NCBI GenBank assembly: GCA_038320185.1 | Contig: JBBQDZ010000078.1 | Span: 1-10,616, forward strand | Length of the DNA stretch: 10,616 nt | From: JBBQDZ01 sp038320185 | Lineage (GTDB): Bacteria; Actinomycetota; Thermoleophilia; Gaiellales; Gaiellaceae | Direction: 5' to 3' | Shown: piece by piece, positions 6,213 through 10,616 of the stretch | How the letters are laid out: the number at the start of each line of letters is the position of its first letter | Numbering within the stretch: the stretch's first letter is position 1 | Notes under the pieces: generated by a model | Told to the model about the DNA's origin: nothing | The model's input: only the letters and a program-made list of their open reading frames with translations | The model's database searches: none | Program-made: the position numbers and the translations under genes

Positions 6213-7641
6213 GAGCGACGTCCGGTTTGTTGTCTAATATGAAAACATGCTCTCCGAGCGATGCCGCGAAGACCACATCGTGGGTAATCACGAGCGTCGC
6301 CCGCTCCTGCGCCTCGTGGCGCAGAAGGCTCGCCAGCTCCTGCTTGCGCTCCGGGTCAACACCCCTCGTAGGCTCGTCGAGAACGAGCAGATCCGGTTCG
6401 GTGGAAAGAACGCAGGCGAGCGCGAGGCGCTCGCGCTCGCCGCTCGAGAGGTCGCGCGGGTGTGTCTCGGCGTGGTTGCCGAGGCCGACCGAGGCCAGAG
6501 CCCGTCGCGCCCGCTCCGCGTCGCCCGCGACGCCGAGGGCCACCTCGTCGATCGCGCGCTCGCGCACGAGATACCGACCCGGATCCTGCGAGAGATACGC
6601 GGCCCTGCCGCGGCGCGTGACGGTCCCCGCCAAGGGATCGAGCAGGCCCGCGGCGAGCTTGGCCAGGGTGGTTTTGCCGGTGCCGTTCGGGCCGCTCAGA
6701 AGGACAATCTGACCCCTTCTCAGCTCCAGCGTTACACCGATGAGGACGGGTGGGCCGCCGCGGTAGGCGAACGAGACGTTCTCGAGGCGGCAGATCGCCT
6801 CGCCGGTCGGGCTCGGAGTGGGACCGGAGCCGGAAGCGGAAGCGTCGACGGCCCCGGGCGGCATGAAGGCGGGGTGGTGCTCGGCGAGCCAGGCGAGCGC
6901 GTCCGCGCGCGGCGCGTCCAGGACGATCCGCCCGCGGTCGAGGAAGACCACGCGGTCGGCGGCGTCGAGTACGCGGTCAGGACGCTGCTCCGAGAGGACG
7001 ACGGCCCCGGTCCAGCCGGCCTCCCGGGCAAGCGCGAGCGGGCTCGGGGTCTGCGCGTCGAGCTGCGAGGTCGGCTCGTCGAGGAGGAGCAGCCGCGGCT
7101 CGAGCGCGAGCGTCGAGGCGAGGCAGACCCGCTGCAGCTCGCCGCCCGAGAGCTCGGTCGTCTGCCGCCCGAGAAGATGCTCGGCGCCGACGGAGGCGAG
7201 GGCGGTGCGCGCCCGCACGCCGATCGCGCCCGGCGGCGTGCCGAGGTTCTCGAGACCGAAGGAGACCTCGCGCTCGACGCTCGAGAACACGACCTGGTCC
7301 TCCGGATCCTGGAACAGCGTCGCCACCGTCCCCGCCAGCTCGGCCGGACGGACACGCCGTGTGTCCAGACCATCCACGTGGACGCTGCCCGAGAACGTGC
7401 CTCCGTGAAAGTGCGGCACGAGGCCGGCGAGCGCGCGCAGCAGCGTCGACTTCCCGCATCCCGAGGGTCCGAGCAGAACAACCACCTCGTCCGGCCCGAC
7501 GTCGAGGCTCACCCCGTCGAGCGCGGGCCGGTCAGCCCCGGGATAGGTGAACCGGAGCTCTCGTACGCTCGCTAGGGGCCTGTCCGGGAAGTGGCCACGG
7601 TGGCGCCCTGAGTTACGCTCCGGACAGGCCCCTACAGCCAC
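6205..7641 (-). CDS. ecfA: ECF transporter double ATPase (EcfA1-EcfA2 fusion) with 20-residue N-terminal insertion
   Basis: The protein has 478 residues and two ABC ATPase domains in one chain, powering the ECF importer. Domain 1 has Walker A GPSGCGKST (58-66), Q-loop FQDPEDQ (110-116), signature LSGGELQ (164-170) and Walker B LLLLDEP (184-190), but its H-switch reads LSEQRPDRV with Gln at 219 in place of the usual His. Domain 2 has Walker A GPNGTGKTT (317-325), Q-loop LSQDPGR, signature LSSGE (398-402), Walker B LLVLDEP (418-424) and H-switch THD with His454. A Ser/Pro/Gly-rich linker (about 262-280) joins them. The GTG start at 7641 overlaps the last codons of ecfT and is preceded by GGGAG. 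Codons 4-23 are contributed by the palindromic element at 7573-7634; removing it to a single TA leaves GTG GCT GTA GCG and the natural reading MAVASVRELRFTY. No other ATG, GTG or TTG lies between the element and the ATPase core. Confidence 0.93.
   Translation of the reverse strand: MAVGACPERNSGRHRGHFPDRPLASVRELRFTYPGADRPALDGVSLDVGPDEVVVLLGPSGCGKSTLLRALAGLVPHFHGGTFSGSVHVDGLDTRRVRPAELAGTVATLFQDPEDQVVFSSVEREVSFGLENLGTPPGAIGVRARTALASVGAEHLLGRQTTELSGGELQRVCLASTLALEPRLLLLDEPTSQLDAQTPSPLALAREAGWTGAVVLSEQRPDRVLDAADRVVFLDRGRIVLDAPRADALAWLAEHHPAFMPPGAVDASASGSGPTPSPTGEAICRLENVSFAYRGGPPVLIGVTLELRRGQIVLLSGPNGTGKTTLAKLAAGLLDPLAGTVTRRGRAAYLSQDPGRYLVRERAIDEVALGVAGDAERARRALASVGLGNHAETHPRDLSSGERERLALACVLSTEPDLLVLDEPTRGVDPERKQELASLLRHEAQERATLVITHDVVFAASLGEHVFILDNKPDVALV
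7573..7634. mobile_element. TA-flanked palindromic miniature element at the ecfT/ecfA junction
   Basis: Perfect 15-bp inverted arms, TAGGGGCCTGTCCGG (7573-7587) and CCGGACAGGCCCCTA (7620-7634), enclose 32 bp with no coding capacity of its own. Apart from the outer TA pairs, the body is 58 bp with 13-bp terminal repeats. A TA on each side fits a TA target duplication, as made by IS630/Tc1-mariner and some IS5-family transposases; since TA is its own reverse complement, it could equally be part of the palindrome. GGG-x-CTGTCC-like ends are common among such insertion sequences. It may be a MITE-like remnant or a REP-type repeat. The RNA would fold into a very stable hairpin in the middle of the operon. 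Confidence 0.55.
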
Positions 7642-8303
7642 AGCACTCCCGCGGTGACGAGAGCCGGCGCGAGCGCCAGGCCCAGCCGGTCGAGCGCTGT
7701 CCAGGGGGGCCGCGCCGCTCGCGTCGCGCCCGCGCGTCCGAAGCCTCGCGCCTCCATCGCCTCCGCGAGGTTCAGCCCCCGCTCGAGCGAGCCGGCCAGG
7801 AGCGGGGAGACGAGCCGGGCTCGGCCGCGAACACCCGTCACCTCGACCCCCCGACCGCGCAGCGCCTCGACGAGGCCGAGAGCATCGCGCTCGAGTGTTG
7901 GCAGGAGCCGGGTGGCGACCGCCACCGCAAGCACGGAACGGCGCGCAAACCACGCCGCCTGGAGCAAGCGATCGTGATCGAGCCGGAGCGCGTACGCCGC
8001 GAAGGCGAGCGTGACCGCCCCCAACCTGAGCGCCTGCAGGGCGCCCGAGGCCAGCTCCTCCGTTGTCACGTCGAGGTGTCCCAGCACGGGAATCGTCGGC
8101 CCGCTCCACAGCACATGAACGCCCCGCACCTCGACGAAGGGCGTCACGAGGAAAATGGTGACGGGGGTGATGGAGGCGCCCAGGAGGTAGGGCCACCGCC
8201 GGCCCGGCGCGCCCACGCAGACAGCGAGGACGAGGATTGCGATCGCGGCGATTGCCCACCACTCGTGGGCGAGGAGGGCGGTCGCCGCGAGCGCCGCGAG
8301 CAC
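7632..8303 (-). CDS. ecfT: ECF transporter transmembrane coupling protein EcfT
   Basis: This is the membrane scaffold that links the ATPase to the S component. Hydrophobic segments occupy the N-terminal half (LAALAATALLAHEWWAIAA, AIAILVLAVCVGA, LLGASITPVTIFLVTPF and GAVTLAFAAYAL), followed by a cytoplasmic helical region with the two coupling motifs: ALRGRG (about 147-152) and the canonical AMEARGFGRAG (182-192). A final hydrophobic helix, LGLALAPALVTAGVLWL, ends the protein. The standard start GTG 8303 gives 223 residues. A CTG at 8327 overlaps the upstream stop as CTGA and has GAGG 7 nt before it, so the true protein may carry 8 more residues. The stop TAG uses the TA of the palindromic element plus the adjacent G, and the same stop would form without the element. 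The gene lies between the DUF4430 lipoprotein and ecfA. Confidence 0.9.
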   Translation of the reverse strand: MLAALAATALLAHEWWAIAAIAILVLAVCVGAPGRRWPYLLGASITPVTIFLVTPFVEVRGVHVLWSGPTIPVLGHLDVTTEELASGALQALRLGAVTLAFAAYALRLDHDRLLQAAWFARRSVLAVAVATRLLPTLERDALGLVEALRGRGVEVTGVRGRARLVSPLLAGSLERGLNLAEAMEARGFGRAGATRAARPPWTALDRLGLALAPALVTAGVLWL

Positions 8304-8323
8304 GACCGCGGCCGGTACGGAGC

Positions 8324-9025
8324 TCAGGGCTCGACCTCGTACCGGAACCGGAACATCGGCGGCCGCGAAACAAGGTCGTGCCAGTCCCCTTCGAACTCGG
8401 CTCGGACGGGCGCGCCCGGGGCATCGTCGCCCGGCTCGAGAGCCGCGCGAAATGTGGTTCGGTCTTGCGTGAGGACGAGCAGACTGTTGACGCCATGCGG
8501 GACCACGGCTCCGTAGGGCAGCACCTTGCGCGCGTGCACGAGGCGAGCCACGGCGCGGCCCGCGGGCGGGAAGTCGCTCACGACGACCGTCTCGTGGCGC
8601 TTCCCGTCGTACCCGTGGAGGAACGGCTCCGGGAAGGCGCCGACAACGACGGGAACGTGGACGGCGGCTCCCCGCCACGACCGGAAGTCCCACCATTCGA
8701 CGTCGCCCGCGTGCAGCGTGTATTCACTCGCGCCGCGGTCGGCCTCGTAGCCGTTGACGAAGTAGAACCAGTCGCGCCGCGCCGAGGCGCTTCCCTCGAG
8801 CCCCTGGATCGACTGCACGAAGCGCCCGCCGTAACGCGTCTTCACCTTCGTCTCGCGCTCGAGGGCCTGGATGGCGGTGAGGCCGGCGGGCACCGTCCGG
8901 ACGAGGAGAACGCGTGCCCCGCGATCGCGCGTGACCCAGAGGGTTGCGGTGCCCTTCCCCCCGGCCTCCCCGCCGCAGCCGCTGAGGACGGCGACAGCGA
9001 GGAGGCCGATCAGGAGCCGCTTCAC
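8324..9025 (-). CDS. DUF4430 (transcobalamin beta-domain-like) lipoprotein
   Basis: The predicted product is a 233-residue exported lipoprotein: MKRLLIGLLAVAVLSGC has a charged n-region, a hydrophobic core and the lipobox LSGC (Cys17). Residues about 26-118 form a DUF4430 domain, with LTAIQALERETKV (49-61), YGGRFVQSIQGL (65-76), the signature DWFYFVNGYEAD (85-96), then EYTLHAGDVEWWDFRSW (101-117). The order of elements parallels the C-terminal domain of human transcobalamin (TVEDVLKKA, YLTSVMG, EFWQLL and DYRPKDGETIELRLVSW, from memory). A further ~115 residues follow, with no family I recognise; VVVSDFPPAGRAVARLVHA might be a second small domain. The start GTG 9025 overlaps the upstream stop as GTGA, implying translational coupling. 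Likely role: surface-tethered capture of cobalamin, or of a cobalamin complex, for the ECF transporter encoded by the following genes. Confidence 0.88.
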   Translation of the reverse strand: MKRLLIGLLAVAVLSGCGGEAGGKGTATLWVTRDRGARVLLVRTVPAGLTAIQALERETKVKTRYGGRFVQSIQGLEGSASARRDWFYFVNGYEADRGASEYTLHAGDVEWWDFRSWRGAAVHVPVVVGAFPEPFLHGYDGKRHETVVVSDFPPAGRAVARLVHARKVLPYGAVVPHGVNSLLVLTQDRTTFRAALEPGDDAPGAPVRAEFEGDWHDLVSRPPMFRFRYEVEP

Positions 9026-9618
9026 GAAAGCGAGTTCGAGCGCACGAAGCCGAAGTGGACGGCCTTCACGAGCCCGCGGTGGGGACCGGGACAGGTCTTT
9101 GCCCCGACCACCTTCACAACCCGCCCATCCAGCTGGAGGAATGCGCCGGCGGCCGGCACCGCCTTCCCCTGGTCGTCCTGCGCGGTCACGGCGTAGCAGC
9201 CGCGACCGGCGGTTCCGAGCCGGAGCGTCGGCGGCCCCGCCCCGGTGGCGGCGAAGGTCGCCCAGTACCAGAGCACCGTATCGCCGTCGTTCAGCGCCAC
9301 CTTGTCGGCACCCACCGGCGGCAGGGTTCCGTTGACCTTGAAGACCCATCCGCTCGAAGCGCCGGCGGCGTACCGGCCGACCTGGTCGACGTAGGAGCCG
9401 AAGGAGCTCGTCGCGAGGTGGTAGTAGAACTCTCCGGCGATGCTCGCCGACTCGAGCGCCTCGAGCGGCGTCGCACCGCTCGCTCGGGGCTCGGTCGTGC
9501 CGAAGATGGTCGCGTTCCGCCCCTCCACTCGGACGTGGATGAGCGCTGCGGGAGCAGTGGTCGCCAGGATCGCCGCGACCGCAAGACCGGCCGAGATGGC
9601 CGAGAGTCGTCGTGACAC
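9022..9618 (-). CDS. Secreted DUF4430 protein with C-terminal beta domain, first gene of the B12 operon
   Basis: The predicted product has 198 residues. The signal peptide MSRRLSAISAGLAVAAILATTAPA ends in a plausible AxA cleavage site, and no lipobox Cys is present, so the protein is probably released or held by partners. A DUF4430 domain spans about 28-120, with TPLEALESA (50-58), FGSYVDQVG (73-81), the signature GWVFKVNGTLPPVGADKVAL (90-109) and NDGDTVLWYWATF (110-122). A short Ig-like or beta-rich module follows (about 128-190: PTLRLGTAGRGCYAVTAQDD and FLQLDGRVVKVVGAKTCPG), with two Cys (141 and 176) that could form a disulfide. The GTG start at 9618 has GGAGGA 3 nt upstream, rather close, and both sit within a hairpin downstream of the cobalamin riboswitch. 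The stop overlaps the start of the lipoprotein gene. Confidence 0.88.
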   Translation of the reverse strand: MSRRLSAISAGLAVAAILATTAPAALIHVRVEGRNATIFGTTEPRASGATPLEALESASIAGEFYYHLATSSFGSYVDQVGRYAAGASSGWVFKVNGTLPPVGADKVALNDGDTVLWYWATFAATGAGPPTLRLGTAGRGCYAVTAQDDQGKAVPAAGAFLQLDGRVVKVVGAKTCPGPHRGLVKAVHFGFVRSNSLS

Positions 9619-9643
9619 GAATCCTCCTTCCGCGAGGGGTTCG
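9618..9643 (-). promoter_or_regulatory. SD-sequestering hairpin, probable riboswitch expression platform
   Basis: On the minus strand, CGAA (9643-9640) can pair with TTCG (9621-9618), and CCTC (9637-9634) with GAGG (9626-9623), with a small internal loop between and the loop GCGGAAG. The stem covers the Shine-Dalgarno and reaches the first base of the GTG start. It begins 7 nt after the riboswitch closing stem, so ligand control of translation initiation is the simplest reading. No T-tract that would suggest transcription termination is present. Confidence 0.5.
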
Positions 9644-9649
9644 ATGGTC

Positions 9650-9793
9650 TCGGCGGGCGACAGGTCTTCTGACTCGGGGCTCCCCCTCCGCCGCCTTCCC
9701 GGCCGTGGCCAGTGGCGTCGTGGCGAAGGGCTTCTCCCCTCACAGCGGCGGGACCGTCCCGGATTCGCACCGGGTTCCCTTTCCGCTCGCCGA
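9650..9793 (-). ncRNA. Cobalamin (AdoCbl/B12) riboswitch
   Basis: Read on the minus strand, the conserved elements occur in the canonical order: AGGGAA, GGTGCGAATCC (9771-9761), the CCCGCCGCTGTGA segment, the core GCCACTG (9716-9710), GGGAAGGC, and the B12-box strand AGTCAGAAGACCTG (9674-9661). A closing P1 stem forms between CGGCGAGCG (9792-9784) and CGCCCGCCG (9659-9651), with one mismatch. It precedes the DUF4430/ECF operon by about 30 nt and would repress it when B12 is plentiful, so it identifies the substrate of the whole operon. Subtype (AdoCbl versus aquo/methyl-Cbl) cannot be assigned by eye. Confidence 0.93.
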
Positions 9794-9808
9794 TGTTCGG
9801 CCGCACCC

Positions 9809-9814
9809 TATCAT
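9809..9814 (+). promoter_or_regulatory. Candidate -10 element of the VanZ-like gene
   Basis: TATCAT matches the TATAAT consensus in 5 of 6 positions and is followed by exactly 6 nt and the GTG start at 9821, with no Shine-Dalgarno between. This points to a leaderless transcript. The minus-strand promoter of the riboswitch operon must lie in the same short interval, and the overlapping GATGAT (9815-9810, minus strand) is a possible -10 for it. Confidence 0.4.
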
Positions 9815-9820
9815 CGAGCC

Positions 9821-10177
9821 GTGGCGGCCTCGCGGCTCGTGACAACGTGGCTGCCGGTGGCGCTCTGGGCCGGTCTGATCTTCGGACTCTCCTCCGTTCC
9901 CCATCTCGGAACCGGGCTCGGCACCTGGGACCTCGTGCTGCGGAAGCTCGCCCACGCAACGGAGTACGCGGTACTGGGAGCGCTGCTGTCGAGGGCGCTC
10001 GGACGGGAGCCGCTCGCGTTCGGCATCGGAGTTGCCTACGCGGCGAGCGACGAGTTCCACCAGCACTTCGTCCGCGGCCGCCACGCCTCGCCTGTGGACG
10101 TCGCGATCGACGCAGCGGGAGTGCTCCTCGGCATCCTCGCGTGGCAGCGGCTGCGGAGCTTCCGCTGGGCGCGGTGA
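9821..10177 (+). CDS. VanZ family membrane protein
   Basis: The predicted product is a 118-residue integral membrane protein of the VanZ/teicoplanin-resistance-associated fold. Hallmarks are an N-terminal helix LPVALWAGLIFGLSS (11-25), RKLAHATEYAVLGALL (41-56) with the conserved KxxHxxEY pattern, and YAASDEFHQHFVRGRHASPVDVAIDAAGVLLG (73-104) with the DEFHQ and R-x-S-x-x-D-x-x-x-[DN] signatures. All are intact. The family is widespread and usually not tied to resistance, so no drug-resistance role should be read into it. The start GTG 9821 lies 6 nt after the -10-like TATCAT; GTG 9839 is an in-frame alternative. It is divergent from the B12 operon, and its stop overlaps a GTG (GTGA) that opens the decayed HAD gene downstream. 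Confidence 0.9.
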   Translation: MAASRLVTTWLPVALWAGLIFGLSSVPHLGTGLGTWDLVLRKLAHATEYAVLGALLSRALGREPLAFGIGVAYAASDEFHQHFVRGRHASPVDVAIDAAGVLLGILAWQRLRSFRWAR

Positions 10178-10385
10178 AGGCGCTCTTGCGGTTGATCTCG
10201 ACGGTGCCCTCGGCGACACCCGCCCTCTGGCAGGCGTGGGTCGTAGACGTCTCGCGACGCGCGTGGGTCGAGCTCGCCTCCCGGAGGACAGGGCGAACGC
10301 CGCGCGTGCGCTCGACCCCGTCGTCGTCAGCTGGCGGGCGCTCCTGGAGCGCACGGCGGAGGAACTGGCCCGGGCCGCCCCGTAA
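10174..10385 (+). pseudogene. Frameshifted and truncated HAD-superfamily phosphatase remnant
   Basis: Pieces of one HAD-like N-terminus can be read by switching frames. GTG AAG GCG CTC begins at 10174, overlapping the vanZ-like stop as GTGA. The HAD motif I, AVDLDGALGDTRP, lies in another frame from 10188; LWQAWVVDVSRRAWVEL continues in the first frame; and LPEDRANAARALDPVVVSWRALLERTAEELARAAP ends at the TAA 10383-10385 in the second frame. At least three small indels are needed, and the rest of a HAD core (motifs II-IV) is absent. No single frame has both a start codon and motif I. It is either a decaying gene or a stretch with sequencing errors; the truncated 3' end favours decay. Confidence 0.55.
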
Positions 10386-10388
10386 CAT
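10383..10388 (+). promoter_or_regulatory. Candidate -10 element of the small coiled-coil gene
   Basis: TAACAT (4 of 6 matches to TATAAT) is followed by exactly 6 nt and the ATG at 10395, the same geometry as the VanZ-like and CinA-like genes. It overlaps the stop codon that ends the HAD remnant. No strong Shine-Dalgarno is visible. Confidence 0.3.
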
Positions 10389-10394
10389 CCCGGA

Positions 10395-10616
10395 ATGGAG
10401 CACGGGGAGATCGCCGACCGCCAGCTCGACGCGCTCCTCGAACGCCTCGACCGACTGACCGACGAGCTGCGGGGCCTCAACCGGCGGCTCGACCACGGCG
10501 AGAACCTCGCGCCGGTCGTGCACGAGCTGGGAAGGCTGAACGAGTCGCTGCAGGCGCTCGCCTACGCCGCACTCGGCCAGCAGGGCCCGCAGGTGCGGCG
10601 CCGTCGCGCCGGCTGA
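10395..10616 (+). CDS. Small coiled-coil protein, unknown function
   Basis: The predicted product is a 73-residue protein ending at a TGA that is the last codon of the window. Leucines in heptad-like spacing (LDALLERLDRLTDELRGLNRRLD, roughly residues 11-33) predict an amphipathic or coiled-coil helix. A second helix is likely (LAPVVHELGRLNESLQALAYAAL, about 38-60), then a basic tail QVRRRRAG. There is no signal peptide or membrane segment. The codon pattern is typical of the window and the coding frame is clean, supporting a real gene. I do not recognise the family, and it has no informative partner apart from the HAD remnant 9 bp upstream. Confidence 0.6.
   Translation: MEHGEIADRQLDALLERLDRLTDELRGLNRRLDHGENLAPVVHELGRLNESLQALAYAALGQQGPQVRRRRAG

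Noticed and set aside
7642..8496. Extension of the ecfA frame upstream through ecfT, which would make a 763-residue fusion
   Set aside because: The extension is antisense-free but overlaps the well-supported EcfT frame and is Arg/Gly/Pro-rich without motifs; the GTG at 7641 explains the start.
9840..9845. TTGTCA on the minus strand as a -35 for the riboswitch operon
   Set aside because: It matches TTGACA in 5 of 6 positions, but the nearest possible -10 (GATGAT 9815-9810) is 24 nt away and no hexamer fits at 16-18 nt.
9821..10177. Glycopeptide resistance gene (vanZ)
   Set aside because: Only the general VanZ fold is present; no van cluster genes are nearby, and most family members have no known resistance role.

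Overview
The window is very GC-rich with dense, head-to-tail genes, GTG/TTG starts and Ala/Arg/Gly-rich proteins. This suggests a high-GC actinobacterium, probably of the Thermoleophilia (Gaiellales/Solirubrobacterales) type; that placement is inferred from sequence style and gene families, not from a marker gene.

Layout. At the left edge is the N-terminal ~400 residues of a UvrD/PcrA helicase (minus strand, cut by the window). Divergent from it lies a TMEM175-like membrane protein, then an exported seven-bladed beta-propeller-like protein (plus strand). Next is a divergent pair: a stand-alone CinA N-terminal (MoCF) domain protein (minus) and a winged-helix, AlkZ-related-like protein (plus). 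They share one short AT-rich promoter core, and the plus-strand gene appears to begin at an ATC codon.

The centre of the window (9.8 kb down to 4.69 kb, minus strand) is one tightly overlapping six-gene operon headed by a clear cobalamin riboswitch. The order is: riboswitch, SD-sequestering hairpin, secreted DUF4430 protein, DUF4430 lipoprotein, EcfT, double-ATPase EcfA, ECF S component, alpha/alpha-toroid (prenyltransferase/squalene-cyclase-fold) protein. DUF4430 is the bacterial relative of the C-terminal beta domain of animal transcobalamin/intrinsic factor, and the alpha/alpha toroid is the fold of their N-terminal domain. The operon therefore seems to encode a vitamin B12 ECF importer plus the two halves of a transcobalamin-like binding protein as separate polypeptides. 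This is the main discovery of the window. Inside the operon, a 58-bp perfect-ended palindromic element flanked by TA sits exactly at the ecfT/ecfA junction. It adds exactly 20 in-frame codons to the start of ecfA without altering the ecfT stop codon.

At the right edge, divergent from the riboswitch, are a VanZ-family membrane protein, the frameshifted remains of a HAD-type phosphatase, and a small coiled-coil protein. Several monocistronic or first genes share the arrangement TANNNT (-10-like), 6-7 nt, start codon, which suggests leaderless transcription. No tRNA, rRNA or CRISPR array was seen.
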